Position numbers and translations under genes: made by a program | Shown: positions 17,253 to 27,032 of the stretch, piece after piece | How the letters are laid out: the number at the start of each line of letters is the position of its first letter | Numbering within the stretch: the stretch's first letter is position 1 | The notes under the pieces: generated by a model | Databases searched by the model: none | What the model was told of the DNA's origin: nothing | Seen by the model: the letters and a program-made list of their open reading frames with translations, nothing else | Origin: Sphingomonadales bacterium | GTDB lineage: Bacteria; Pseudomonadota; Alphaproteobacteria; Sphingomonadales; Sphingomonadaceae | DNA length: 64,000 nucleotides | NCBI GenBank assembly: GCA_027486415.1 | Contig: JAIXPC010000008.1 | Location: forward strand, 248,001 to 312,000 | Direction of reading: 5' to 3'

Positions 17253-18170
17253 ATGAAGGCCAACAACATTCTCGCAACCATCGGCAACACTCCGCACGTG
17301 CGCGTGGCAAGACTGTTCCCGGATGCCGAGGTGTGGATCAAATCCGAACGCGGCAATCCCGGCGGATCGATCAAGGACCGCATTGCACTGGCCATGATCG
17401 AGGCGGCAGAGGCCGATGGCACGCTGAAGCCCGGCGGCATCATCGTTGAACCGACCAGCGGCAACACCGGCATCGGCCTTGCCATGGTGGCGGCGGTGAA
17501 GGGCTACAAGCTGGTGCTGGTCATGCCTGAATCCATGTCGATCGAGCGGCGGCGGCTGATGCTGGCCTATGGTGCCACATTCGATCTGACGCCGCGCGAA
17601 AAGGGCATGAACGGTGCCATCGCCCGCGCGCTGGAAATCGTCGCCAGCACGCCCAATGCCTGGATGCCGCAACAGTTCGAAAATCCCGCCAATATCGCCG
17701 TGCACGTGAAGACCACGGCAGAGGAAATCTTCGCCGATTTCGCCGATGCCCCGCCGCATGCGATCGTCACGGGCGTCGGCACGGGTGGCCACATCACCGG
17801 CGTGGCGCAAGCGTTGAAAGGCCGCTGGCCCGACCTCAAGGTCTTCGCGGTCGAGCCGGCAGCATCGCCGGTGATTTCGGGCGGCGCCCCAAGCCCGCAC
17901 CCGATCCAGGGCATTGGCGCCGGCTTCATCCCCAAGAATCTCGATGTCGCGATCCTCGACGGGGTGGTGCAGGTCGACGCCAATGATGCCAAGGCCTGGG
18001 CGCTGCGATCCGCCAGGGAAGAAGGCATGCTGGTCGGCATCTCGTCGGGCGCGACGCTGGCCGCCATCGCCACCAAGCTGAAGGAACTACCCGCCGGCGC
18101 CCGCATGCTCGGATTCAATTACGACACTGGCGAGCGTTACCTGTCGGTGCCGGAATTCCTGCCGGGCTGA
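17253..18170 (+). CDS. cysK: Cysteine synthase A (O-acetylserine sulfhydrylase)
   Basis: PLP enzyme making cysteine from O-acetylserine and sulfide. 305 residues. PLP lysine Lys41 in [11 protein letters not shown], substrate loop [11 protein letters not shown] (67-77), phosphate-binding [10 protein letters not shown], and the SSGAT motif near the C-terminus. The start at 17253 has a good ribosome site and matches the family N-terminus ([14 protein letters not shown]). The length and the [10 protein letters not shown] segment fit CysK rather than cystathionine beta-synthase or CysM, but isozymes are hard to separate by eye. The last 34 bases overlap the convergent phosphoesterase gene. Confidence 0.93.
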   Translation: MKANNILATIGNTPHVRVARLFPDAEVWIKSERGNPGGSIKDRIALAMIEAAEADGTLKPGGIIVEPTSGNTGIGLAMVAAVKGYKLVLVMPESMSIERRRLMLAYGATFDLTPREKGMNGAIARALEIVASTPNAWMPQQFENPANIAVHVKTTAEEIFADFADAPPHAIVTGVGTGGHITGVAQALKGRWPDLKVFAVEPAASPVISGGAPSPHPIQGIGAGFIPKNLDVAILDGVVQVDANDAKAWALRSAREEGMLVGISSGATLAAIATKLKELPAGARMLGFNYDTGERYLSVPEFLPG

Positions 18171-18964
18171 GCAGGAACGGCCTCCACCACGACGATTTCG
18201 GGGGCCACGCCCAGTCGCACCGGCACGATCGAGGTACCGATGCCGGCGGAGACCACCATCTGCTGGCCGGCTTGATTGCGGAACAGGCCGCGGCGATGGC
18301 GTTCGTAGAAATCATCCAGCCGCGGCCAGCCCAACAGGCTGATCTGGCCGCCATGGGTGTGCCCGGCGAGCAGCAGACCCACGCGCGGCGGCAACTTTGC
18401 CCAAAGATCGGGTTCGTGGACCAGTGCGATCACCGGCTTGTCTGCCCGCGCCAAGGCCGTTGCCGCCCACACGCCTGCCACCGGGCGTTGGCCAATGGCG
18501 AGATCGTCGCTGCCCACGATCTGCACGGGCCCGGCGTCGACAATCTGGCCTGACAGAAGCCTCAACCCGAACCGCGCCATCACCCAGCGGATCCAATAGG
18601 GGCTGTCGTGATTGCCCGGTACGCTGAACACGCCCAGCGGCGCGCGCAGTTGGGTCAACGGACGCAGCGCATCCTCCAGCCGCATCGGCGGATCCCAGAT
18701 CTTGCTGCTGTGAAAGTCGCCGGTGATCACCACCAGATCGGGACGGAGCGCGTTGACCTGCGCGACGATCCGCTGCAATCGCACCTGCGGCATGTCCCAG
18801 TTGCTGCCGTGCAGGTCCGAAAGATGCACGATGCGCAGCGGGCGCTGCAATCCCGCCAGTTCGACACGATAGCGCGTGACGACGGGATCGCGGATGGCAC
18901 CAAGCCAGCCGGCCCAGCCGAACGCGATTGCCAGCCCCAGCAGTGCTGCCAGCAGCCGTTTCAA
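18137..18964 (-). CDS. Membrane-anchored metallophosphoesterase (YkuE/YaeI-like)
   Basis: Calcineurin-like two-metal phosphoesterase, 275 residues. An N-terminal membrane anchor or signal ([21 protein letters not shown]) precedes the domain. All metal motifs are present: SDLHG (49-53), ITGDFH, VPGNHD, LVHEPD and AGHTHGGQ. The YkuE/YaeI group acts on lipid A-type or other envelope phosphoesters, and the substrate here is unknown. The start is a TTG (18962-18964) that overlaps the stop of the upstream flavin oxidoreductase as TTGA, so it is coupled to that gene. The 3' end overlaps cysK by 34 bases. Confidence 0.88.
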   Translation of the reverse strand: MKRLLAALLGLAIAFGWAGWLGAIRDPVVTRYRVELAGLQRPLRIVHLSDLHGSNWDMPQVRLQRIVAQVNALRPDLVVITGDFHSSKIWDPPMRLEDALRPLTQLRAPLGVFSVPGNHDSPYWIRWVMARFGLRLLSGQIVDAGPVQIVGSDDLAIGQRPVAGVWAATALARADKPVIALVHEPDLWAKLPPRVGLLLAGHTHGGQISLLGWPRLDDFYERHRRGLFRNQAGQQMVVSAGIGTSIVPVRLGVAPEIVVVEAVPAQPGRNSGTDR

Positions 18965-20226
18965 AGCCGCGCCTTGTTTTCCTTGTCCTCGGCCAGAAAC
19001 GCCTTGAACGGGTTGATTTTTTCCACGGCACCACCGGCTGCCACCCGCCGGATCTGCTGATAATACCAGGATTGGGCGGCAAAGCCGTTGATGGTGCGGA
19101 CCAGCTTGAACGGCGATCCGGGGCCAAGCCAGCCCGGCCCGATCGCCAGCCGGTCCTCGAACCGCGGCAACGCTTCGATATGGCCATCAAGCAGTTCGGC
19201 AACGCAATCGGGATCGGCGCACAGCGGGCGGCCGACGCCCACCATGGCAATGCCGCTGGCCAACGCATCGTCCATCGCGTCCAGGCTGCGGAAGCCGCCG
19301 GTGACCAGCAGCGGCGGCGTGCGCGCTGCCATCAGCGCTTTCGCCATCTGCACGAAATAGGCTTCGCGGGCGCGCGTCGATTGCTGCTTCGGCTCCTCGC
19401 GCGGGGTCAGGCCTTCCATGTCCATCATCGCCGGCTGTTCATAGGTGCCGCCCGACAATTCCAGGCAATCAACGCCCAGATCGGCCAGCCAGCCGGCCAC
19501 GGTCAGGCATTCGTCGAAGGCAAAGCCGCCCTTCTGGAAATCGGCGCTGTTCAGCTTTACCGCGACGGTGAAATCGCTGCCGACGGCGGCGCGGGTGGCC
19601 TTGACGGTTTCAGTGAGGAACCGCGCGCGGTTTTCCAGGCTGCCGCCCCATTCGTCGCGCCGCAGATTGGCGAGCGGTGAGAGGAACTGGCTGATCAGGT
19701 AACCATGGGCGGCGTGGACCTGCACGCCGGTGAAGCCCGCTTCCCGCGCCACCACGGCGGCATGGGCAAAGCGGGCGATCAGCTCTTCGATCTCGATCCC
19801 GGTCAGCGGGTGCGGCACGCCGAACTGCCCGCCCGGCAGGGCCAGCGGCACCGCCGACGGCGCGCGCGGGTGCGGGTTCACCACCTTCTGGGTCTGGCGG
19901 CCAGCGTGGCTGATCTGCACCCAGGCCTGGGTGTCGCCGCTGGTGGCAGCAGCGGCAAAACGCTGCCATGCCGCCTTGCCCTCGGCGTTCAAAGGGCCAT
20001 CGACGATGACATTCCCTGGCCGTTCCAGATGGCCGCGATCGACGATGACATTGCCGGTGATCAGCAGGCCGCAGCCGCGGTTCGCCCAGCGGCGATAGAG
20101 CGTTTCATGCGCCGCATTGGGCAGGCCATCGCGAAACGCCAGCCCCTCCGTCATCGCCGCTTTGGCGATGCGGTTGCGGAATGTCTGGCCGTTGGGAAGC
20201 GTGAGCGTGTCGTTGACGGCTGGCAT
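18961..20226 (-). CDS. NADH:flavin oxidoreductase (Old Yellow Enzyme family)
   Basis: FMN-dependent TIM-barrel oxidoreductase, 421 residues from the ATG at 20224-20226; an earlier in-frame start is less likely because MPAVNDTLTLPNGQTFRNRI is the natural family start. The signature HAAHGYLISQFLSPLANLR and WGGSLENRARF, plus LVTGGFRSLDAMDDAL near the FMN-phosphate site, are clear. It lacks the iron-sulfur and FAD/NADPH domains of 2,4-dienoyl-CoA reductase FadH, so it is a single-domain relative. It lies 71 bases after the FadJ-type gene in the same direction, so a role in reducing unsaturated acyl intermediates is possible but unproven. Confidence 0.88.
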   Translation of the reverse strand: MPAVNDTLTLPNGQTFRNRIAKAAMTEGLAFRDGLPNAAHETLYRRWANRGCGLLITGNVIVDRGHLERPGNVIVDGPLNAEGKAAWQRFAAAATSGDTQAWVQISHAGRQTQKVVNPHPRAPSAVPLALPGGQFGVPHPLTGIEIEELIARFAHAAVVAREAGFTGVQVHAAHGYLISQFLSPLANLRRDEWGGSLENRARFLTETVKATRAAVGSDFTVAVKLNSADFQKGGFAFDECLTVAGWLADLGVDCLELSGGTYEQPAMMDMEGLTPREEPKQQSTRAREAYFVQMAKALMAARTPPLLVTGGFRSLDAMDDALASGIAMVGVGRPLCADPDCVAELLDGHIEALPRFEDRLAIGPGWLGPGSPFKLVRTINGFAAQSWYYQQIRRVAAGGAVEKINPFKAFLAEDKENKARL

Positions 20227-20297
20227 GGCGGACCCCTGTTTGCTGGCAGGGTGCCGTGCGCGGGGGGATGGCGCAACCCCTCCCCCCCGGCGCGGGT

Positions 20298-22481
20298 TCA
20301 CGCCGCCTTTTTCGCCGCCATGGCGTAGAAGCTGTCCCCACGCGCCGCCATGTCGCGCAGCAGCTGCGGCGGGGCAAAGCGTTCGCCGTGGCGCTGGGCC
20401 AGGCGATCAAGCGTGACGACGACATTGGCGATGCCCACCGTGTCCATGTGGCTGAACGGCCCGCCGGTGAACGGCGCAAAGCCCCAGCCGAAAATGGCAC
20501 CCAGATCGCCATCCTGCGGGGTTTCCAGCACGCCTTCGGCAAAGCAGCGCGCGCATTCGACCAACTGGCGATAGAGCAGCCGCTCCTTCACTTCATCGGC
20601 CGAGGGCTGATCGGCCGCCAGGCCGCCCGCCACGGTTGCCGCCAGCTCCGGCCACAGATGCTTCTTGCCGCCGTCTGGATAGACATAGAAGCCCTTGGCA
20701 TTCTTGCGCCCCTGGCGGCCCAGTTCATACATCTTAGTGATCACGGCTTCGGCCGGGCCGGGCTTGTAGGCATCGCCCAGATCGGCCTTGGTCTGCTGGC
20801 CAACCTTGTAGCTGAGATCGAGGCCGACTTCGTCGTTCACGGCGAGCGGGCCCACCGGCATGCCCATCTGCTTGCCCACATTTTCGATCAGTGCCGGTAC
20901 CGTGCCTTCACCCAGCAGCGCCAGACCTTCCTGCACATAGGTGCCAAAGCAGCGCGAGGTGTAGAAGCCGCGGCTGTCATTCACCACGATCGGCGTCTTG
21001 CGGATCTGGGCGACATAATCCAGCGCCTTGGCGATCGCCGCAGCGCCGGTCTTCTTGCCGACGATGATTTCCACCAGCGGCATCTTTTCCACCGGCGAGA
21101 AGAAGTGGATGCCGATGAAATTCTCCGGCTTGTCCCACGCTTCGGCAAGGCCCGTGATCGGCAGGGTGGAGGTGTTGGAGCCGAAGATCACGTCCGGGCC
21201 CAGCACGGCCTGCGTCTGCTTCGTCACATTGGCCTTGATCTCGCGGGTTTCGAACACCGCTTCGATGACAAGGTCGCAGCCGGCGAGGTCTTCATATTTC
21301 GTGGTCGGGTGGATGCGATCCAGGATGGCCTGCGCCTTGTCGGCCGCCATCTTCTTCTTGGCCAGCCGGTCAGCCGTGTACTGCTTGCCCTTCTCGGCGG
21401 CTTCCTGCGTGGTATCGAGCAGCACCACCTCGATGCCGGCCTGGGCCGAGACCATGGCGATACCGGCGCCCATCAGGCCGGCGCCAAGCATGGCGACCTT
21501 CTTCGTCGGGGCAGGCGCAACGTCCTTCGGGCGACGCGCGCCCTTTTCGGCGGCCTGTTTCGACACGAACAGGCTGCGGATCATGTTGCCGGCCTGCGGA
21601 TCGGCGACGACCTTGGCAAAATACTTGGATTCGATGCGGATGGCGGTGTCCATCGGCACCTGCACGCCTTCATAGACCGCCGACAATATGGCGCGCGGCG
21701 CGTTCATGTTGTCGCCGGCATTGACGTGCGTCATCGCGTTGCCGCCGACGAACATCTGCGCAAAGGCGGGGTTGAGCGCCGTCGCCGGGCCACCCGGCAT
21801 CTTGAAGCTCTTGGCATCCCACGGCTGCACGCCGCCATTGGGGTTGGCCTTCACCCAGGCCTTGGCGGTCTCGATGATCTGGTCGGCCGGAACAACCGCC
21901 TGCGCGACGCCAAAGCCCAGCGCTTCCTGTGGGCTCATGTTTTTGCCCTGGAGGAGGTACATCAGGGCCGGCTGGATGCCCATCAGGCGCGGCAGGCGCT
22001 GGGTGCCGCCCGCCCCCGGGAACAGGCCGACCATGATTTCCGGCAGGCCCAGCGTGATCTTCGGATTGTCGGCAATGACGCGGTAATGGCAGGCCAGCAC
22101 GAATTCGAGGCCGCCACCCAGCGCCAGGCCATTGACCGCGGCTGCCACCGGCTTGCCGCAGGTTTCCAGATCGCGCAGCAGCTTGTTCAGCGTGAAGACG
22201 CCGTCGAACAGCGCCGCCATCTTGCTCTTGCCTTCCGGGGCGGCACCACCGCCGAACAGGGCGCCCATGCCCTTCAGATCAGCCCCAGCCATGAAGCCGC
22301 TGGCCTTGCCACTGGTCAGCACGGCGCCCTTCACGGCGTCGTCGGTCTTCAACCGTTCGATGGCGGCGGCCAGATCGGCCTGCACTTCCGGCGTGATGAC
22401 GTTCATCGACTGGCCGGGCACGTCGATGGTGAGGAGGAGGATGCCATCGGCATCGAGTTCGGTGCGGATTGCGGTGGTCAT
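20298..22481 (-). CDS. fadJ: FadJ/FadB-type 3-hydroxyacyl-CoA dehydrogenase / enoyl-CoA hydratase
   Basis: Bifunctional beta-oxidation protein, 727 residues. N-terminal crotonase domain (1-190) with oxyanion-hole segments SGFMAGADLK and NGLALGGGLE and the two catalytic Glu, Glu126 and Glu148 (LPEIMVG). Then an NAD-binding dehydrogenase domain starting at about 328 with GAGLMGAG (333-340), the catalytic His459 in HFFSPVEKMPL, and two C-terminal helical dimer domains. It hydrates enoyl-CoA and oxidises the 3-hydroxyacyl-CoA. The thiolase gene is upstream, with a repeat element in the 118-base gap, and an acyl-CoA dehydrogenase before that. FadB and FadJ names are not separable here. Confidence 0.94.
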   Translation of the reverse strand: MTTAIRTELDADGILLLTIDVPGQSMNVITPEVQADLAAAIERLKTDDAVKGAVLTSGKASGFMAGADLKGMGALFGGGAAPEGKSKMAALFDGVFTLNKLLRDLETCGKPVAAAVNGLALGGGLEFVLACHYRVIADNPKITLGLPEIMVGLFPGAGGTQRLPRLMGIQPALMYLLQGKNMSPQEALGFGVAQAVVPADQIIETAKAWVKANPNGGVQPWDAKSFKMPGGPATALNPAFAQMFVGGNAMTHVNAGDNMNAPRAILSAVYEGVQVPMDTAIRIESKYFAKVVADPQAGNMIRSLFVSKQAAEKGARRPKDVAPAPTKKVAMLGAGLMGAGIAMVSAQAGIEVVLLDTTQEAAEKGKQYTADRLAKKKMAADKAQAILDRIHPTTKYEDLAGCDLVIEAVFETREIKANVTKQTQAVLGPDVIFGSNTSTLPITGLAEAWDKPENFIGIHFFSPVEKMPLVEIIVGKKTGAAAIAKALDYVAQIRKTPIVVNDSRGFYTSRCFGTYVQEGLALLGEGTVPALIENVGKQMGMPVGPLAVNDEVGLDLSYKVGQQTKADLGDAYKPGPAEAVITKMYELGRQGRKNAKGFYVYPDGGKKHLWPELAATVAGGLAADQPSADEVKERLLYRQLVECARCFAEGVLETPQDGDLGAIFGWGFAPFTGGPFSHMDTVGIANVVVTLDRLAQRHGERFAPPQLLRDMAARGDSFYAMAAKKAA

Positions 22482-22502
22482 GTCATTCCGTTCCTTCTTT
22501 CG

Positions 22503-22595
22503 TCGTCATCCCGGCGAAGGCCGGGATCCATCTCCCCAAGGTCGCGCCAGAGGCTGCGTATGGGCGGTGGGCCCGGCGTTAGCCGGGGTGACGTG
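22503..22595. repeat. REP-like palindromic element between thiolase and fadJ
   Basis: The left end (from 22503) has GTCATCCCGGCGAAGGCCGG, itself a hairpin (CCCGGC/GCCGGG). The right end (to 22595) is CCCGGCGTTAGCCGGGGTGA plus CG, a second hairpin. The two ends are roughly inverted (CGTCATCCCGG against CCGGGGTGACG), with 50 bases between. Such elements are common in intergenic DNA of alpha- and gammaproteobacteria, and their chance translation gives HPGEGRDP. Only this one copy is in the window. It lies within the operon, so it may act as an mRNA stabiliser or pause site between fadA and fadJ. Confidence 0.7.
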
Positions 22596-22599
22596 TTGA

Positions 22600-23811
<1,212 letters not shown>

Positions 23812-23834
23812 GGTCGTTCCTCCGGGGGAAAGTC

Positions 23835-25625
23835 TCAAAACATCTCGGCGGGCATTGCCATCACGGTGTCGGCGCCGGCTTCCAGCTGCGCCTTCAGGCT
23901 GGCGGTTTCCGGCAGCACGCGGGCGGCAAAGAAACGCGCCGTCATCAATTTGGCGTTGAAGAAATCGGGATCGGCGGTGCCGGCATCCAGCGCGGCCAGC
24001 GAAGCACTGGCCATCTTCAGCCACATATGACCCAGCGCGACATGGCCCATCATCCGCATGAAGGCGGTGGCGCCAGCGCCCGCATTGTCCGGGTTGGCCA
24101 TGCCGTTCTGCAGCAGCCACATCACGCTGGCCTGCAGATCGCCCAGCGCCTTGCCCAGCGGCTGCGCGATGAAGGCCAACCGCTCATCGGTCGCGGCCGC
24201 AATGTCACCGCCCACCAGCGCTGCCCAAGCCTGGGTGCCGCGCCCACCCTTGCTGCCCAGCTTGCGGCCTACAAGGTCCAGCGCCTGGATGCCGTTGGTG
24301 CCTTCATAGATCATGGCGATACGGGCATCGCGCACGAACTGGTCCATGCCCCATTCGGCGATATAGCCATGGCCGCCCAGCACCTGCTGGCAGTTGGTGG
24401 CAACTTCATAACCGCGATCGGTGCCATAGCCCTTGATGACGGGGGTGAGCAGGCTGATCAGGTCGTCGGCCATCTGCCGCTCGGCCTCGTCGGGGGCCTT
24501 GCGCGACAGGTCGACCCGAATCGCGCCCCACAGCACCAGCGCGCGCATCCCCTCCGTGAAGGCACGCGCATCAAGCAGCATACGGCGCACATCGGGGTGG
24601 ACGATGATCGGATCGGCCTTGCCTTCCGGGTTCTTCGCCCCGGTCAGACTGCGGCCCTGCAGGCGCCCTTTCGCGTAGTCGACAGCGTTCTGATAGGCGG
24701 CGTCGGCCTGCGCCAGGCCCTGGATGCCCACGCCCAGCCGCGCCGCGTTCATCATGATGAACATGGCGGCGAGGCCCTTCATCTCCTCGCCCAGCATGTA
24801 CCCGGTGGCGCCATCATAATTCATCACGCAGGTGGCGTTGGCGTGGATGCCCATCTTGTGTTCGATGGAACCGCAGCTGACGGCATTGCGCGCGCCGATG
24901 CGGCCATCGTCGTTCACGATGAACTTGGGCACGATGAACAGGCTGATGCCCTTGACGCTGTCCGGCGCGCCCGGCGTCTTGGCCAGCACGAGGTGGACGA
25001 TGTTTTCCGAAAGGTCGTGCTCGCCAGCCGAGATGAAGATCTTGGTGCCGGTGATGGCCCAGGTGCCATCGGCGTTCGGCTCGGCGCGGGTGCGGATGAG
25101 CCCTAGATCGGTGCCGCAGTGCGGCTCGGTCAGGTTCATGGTGCCGGTCCAGCGGCCCTCCACCATCGGCGGCAGCCACTTGGCTTTCTGCTCCGGCGAA
25201 CCGACAACCTCGATCGCCGCCTGCGCGCCTTCTGACAGGCCGGGATACATACCGAACGCCATATTGGACGCAGCAATGAACTCCTGCAGCACCGCGCCGA
25301 TCGTATAGGGCAGGCCCTGCCCGCCATGGTGCGGATCGGCAATCAGCCCGCCCCAGCCGCCATCGCAGAACGCCTTGTAGGCCGCCTTGAAGCCGTCGGG
25401 CGTCGTCACACTGCCATCGGCATGGCGCATGCAGCCCTGGCGGTCACCCGGCAGATTGAGCGGCGCCAGCACTTCGGCGCAGAACTTGCCGCCCTCGTTC
25501 AGCACGGCTTCGACGAGGTCAGGCGAGACGCTTTCGAACCCCGGCACATTGCCGTGGTTGTAGAGACCGGCAACGGCGTCGAGCACGAACAACGTGTCTT
25601 TCACCGGGGCGCGATAGGCGGGCAT
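23835..25625 (-). CDS. Acyl-CoA dehydrogenase with C-terminal extension
   Basis: FAD enzyme that introduces the 2,3 double bond into acyl-CoA. 596 residues, much longer than the 380 or so of a simple acyl-CoA dehydrogenase. N-terminal, middle and C-terminal catalytic domains occupy about 1-460, followed by the extra C-terminal domain seen in FadE-like and DmdC-like proteins. Flavin-binding segments [13 protein letters not shown] and [13 protein letters not shown], the C-terminal [19 protein letters not shown], and the catalytic Glu in [13 protein letters not shown] are all visible. DmdC (3-methylmercaptopropionyl-CoA) and medium/long-chain activities share this architecture, so the substrate is open. 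It starts 3 bases after the MerR gene. Confidence 0.92.
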   Translation of the reverse strand: MPAYRAPVKDTLFVLDAVAGLYNHGNVPGFESVSPDLVEAVLNEGGKFCAEVLAPLNLPGDRQGCMRHADGSVTTPDGFKAAYKAFCDGGWGGLIADPHHGGQGLPYTIGAVLQEFIAASNMAFGMYPGLSEGAQAAIEVVGSPEQKAKWLPPMVEGRWTGTMNLTEPHCGTDLGLIRTRAEPNADGTWAITGTKIFISAGEHDLSENIVHLVLAKTPGAPDSVKGISLFIVPKFIVNDDGRIGARNAVSCGSIEHKMGIHANATCVMNYDGATGYMLGEEMKGLAAMFIMMNAARLGVGIQGLAQADAAYQNAVDYAKGRLQGRSLTGAKNPEGKADPIIVHPDVRRMLLDARAFTEGMRALVLWGAIRVDLSRKAPDEAERQMADDLISLLTPVIKGYGTDRGYEVATNCQQVLGGHGYIAEWGMDQFVRDARIAMIYEGTNGIQALDLVGRKLGSKGGRGTQAWAALVGGDIAAATDERLAFIAQPLGKALGDLQASVMWLLQNGMANPDNAGAGATAFMRMMGHVALGHMWLKMASASLAALDAGTADPDFFNAKLMTARFFAARVLPETASLKAQLEAGADTVMAMPAEMF

Positions 25626-25628
25626 CGG

Positions 25629-26093
25629 TCAGGCTTTCATCGATTGTTCGACCACGTCGCAGAATTGCTGCAGCTCGTGGATGGTGGCGTCGATATCGGC
25701 GCGCTGCTCTTCCAGCAGAGCAATGCGCGCACGGCATTTTTCCAGCGTGACGCGCTTTTGCGTCAGGCGGTGATCGCCCACGTCATACAGGTCGATCATC
25801 TCGCGGATCTCGGCCAGGCTGAAGCCGACATTCTTGGCGCGCAGGATCCACGCCAGCCGGGCGCGATCCCGGCGCGAATAGATGCGGTTCTGCCCCTGCC
25901 GCTCCGGCGCGATCAGGCCCTGGTCTTCATAGAAACGGATGGCCCGCGGCGTGATATTGAAGCTGAGCGCCAGTTCGGTGATCGAAAAATGGCTGGCATC
26001 ACCGGCCGCCGGCGGCGCGGGCGCCGTGGCGAAAGCATGCAGCAGTGCTGCGGGCGACTCATCGGGGCGGGTAGCCTCAGCCGGATTGCTCAT
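25629..26093 (-). CDS. MerR-family regulator of the beta-oxidation operon
   Basis: DNA-binding regulator, 154 residues. A disordered Ala/Pro N-terminus (1-33) is followed by the MerR winged helix-turn-helix (about 35-102): FSITELALSFNITPRAIRFY, EDQGLIAPERQGQNRIYS and RRDRARLAWILRAKNVGFSL. It ends with a dimerisation coiled coil (about 110-154, QKRVTLEKCRARIALLEEQ). It has no metal-binding Cys pair. This matches the LiuR-like regulators of acyl-CoA and branched-chain catabolism, which bind TTTACGTAAA-type palindromes. Such a palindrome lies 15 bases upstream of its own start, and the dehydrogenase follows after 3 bases, so it probably regulates itself and the whole operon. The regulated genes are inferred. 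Confidence 0.87.
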   Translation of the reverse strand: MSNPAEATRPDESPAALLHAFATAPAPPAAGDASHFSITELALSFNITPRAIRFYEDQGLIAPERQGQNRIYSRRDRARLAWILRAKNVGFSLAEIREMIDLYDVGDHRLTQKRVTLEKCRARIALLEEQRADIDATIHELQQFCDVVEQSMKA

Positions 26094-26107
26094 GGATCAA
26101 GGGCTAG

Positions 26108-26129
26108 TTGACGTTTACGTAAAGGTCAA
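26108..26129. promoter_or_regulatory. Palindromic operator for the MerR regulator
   Basis: 22-base near-perfect palindrome: TTGAC and GTCAA arms around the core TTTACGTAAA (20 of 22 positions symmetric). It lies 15-36 bases upstream of the MerR ATG at 26093. The left arm on the minus strand also reads TTGACC, a possible -35. The core fits the known LiuR-type motif. No other near-perfect copy was noticed near the operon. Confidence 0.72.
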
Positions 26130-26244
26130 GTCGACGCCTGCATCTTGCCCCCCTGACGCGTCTGGAGGCATGGATTGTCGGGATTTCTGACATCCGCGAC
26201 GACGACCGCGAATGGCAGAACAAAGACGTCACTATTTTTCAGTA

Positions 26245-26257
26245 TGTTACGTAAACA
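26245..26257. promoter_or_regulatory. Second TTACGTAA-type site in the PEP-CTERM promoter region
   Basis: TGTTACGTAAACA contains the same TTACGTAA core as the MerR operator, but without the TTGAC/GTCAA outer arms. It is 9 bases upstream of the sigma54-like element. It could be a weak MerR site or a chance palindrome. Confidence 0.35.
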
Positions 26258-26265
26258 CCCTGCGA

Positions 26266-26281
26266 TGGCATGATTGTTGCT
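26266..26281 (+). promoter_or_regulatory. Sigma54 (RpoN)-type -24/-12 promoter of the PEP-CTERM gene
   Basis: TGGCATGATTGTTGCT: GG at 26267-26268 and GC at 26279-26280 are separated exactly as in the sigma54 consensus (TGGCAYG-N4-TTGCW). The predicted start of transcription is near 26292, the ribosome site GAGGAA is at about 26313, and the ATG is at 26325. PEP-CTERM genes in several proteobacteria are known to be sigma54-dependent through the PrsK/PrsR pair, which fits. Confidence 0.6.
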
Positions 26282-26324
26282 TTGCATTGCTCGTCGTTTC
26301 TGTTGAGCAATCGAGGAAAATGCC

Positions 26325-26975
26325 ATGCGTATCGTTCTTGCGGCACTCGCCGTTCTTGCAGCCGTCCCTGCGTCGGCCGCAACGCTTCTCACCAGCAGCG
26401 CTGGCTATACCGGCCCTTCGCTCGATCTGACGGCTTTCCCCGGCTTCTACACCTTTACCGCCGGCCCGGTGTCCCTGCCGAACGGGATCACCTACACGTC
26501 CACATCGCCAGGCAGCGTGCTGGGCACCGGCGGTTACGGTCTCAACGACAATGGTGTCATGAACACCACCCGCATCATTGGCACCAACAGCGGCAGTGAC
26601 GTGGTCACCCTCACCTTTGCCAATCCGGTCGCGGCTTTCGGGGCGGGCATGAACTATGCCGTCATTGGCGGCAACCCGGTTGGCAACGCGCCGGTGATTT
26701 CGGCCTTTGATGCTGGTGGCGGCCTGATCGCCAGCTTCAATCTGGAAACTCTGGCTCCGATCCGGTCAGGCGGCGCCAATGAATTTCTGCTGTTTCGTGG
26801 CATCAATGGCAACGGCACGTTGATCAAGAGCTTCACGATGTCGGGCGGTTTCCTGATTGCCGGTGAAACCTTCACCAGCGCCGTGGTTCCGGAACCGGCC
26901 AGTTGGGCGATGCTGATCGCCGGCTTTGGTCTGACGGGCGCGGCCATGCGTCGCCGCCGCGCCGCCATCGCCTGA
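26325..26975 (+). CDS. PEPxxWA-CTERM sorting-domain surface protein
   Basis: Secreted protein of unknown binding role, 216 residues. The N-terminal signal peptide is MRIVLAALAVLAAVPASA. The body (20-185) is Gly/Thr/Asn-rich and low in charge, as usual for exported beta-rich surface proteins. The C-terminus has the sorting signal: VVPEPASWAML (187-197), a hydrophobic helix IAGFGLTGAAM and the basic tail RRRR. Exosortase recognises this signal and links the protein to the surface or matrix. No exosortase gene is in the window. The start has GAGGAA seven bases upstream. A hairpin terminator follows. Confidence 0.88.
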   Translation: MRIVLAALAVLAAVPASAATLLTSSAGYTGPSLDLTAFPGFYTFTAGPVSLPNGITYTSTSPGSVLGTGGYGLNDNGVMNTTRIIGTNSGSDVVTLTFANPVAAFGAGMNYAVIGGNPVGNAPVISAFDAGGGLIASFNLETLAPIRSGGANEFLLFRGINGNGTLIKSFTMSGGFLIAGETFTSAVVPEPASWAMLIAGFGLTGAAMRRRRAAIA

Positions 26976-26996
26976 TCACGCGACGGCGCACAACCT

Positions 26997-27031
26997 GCGG
27001 CCCGGGCCTTGCGGTCCGGGCCGCTTTGCGT
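26997..27031 (+). terminator. Hairpin terminator between the PEP-CTERM gene and the convergent gene
   Basis: Perfect 9-base arms GCGGCCCGG (26997-27005) and CCGGGCCGC (27016-27024) with a 10-base loop, followed on the plus strand by TTTGCGTTT. It is 22 bases after the PEP-CTERM stop. The T-run is broken by GCG, so efficiency is unsure. It may serve both converging genes. Confidence 0.65.
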
Positions 27032-27032
27032 T

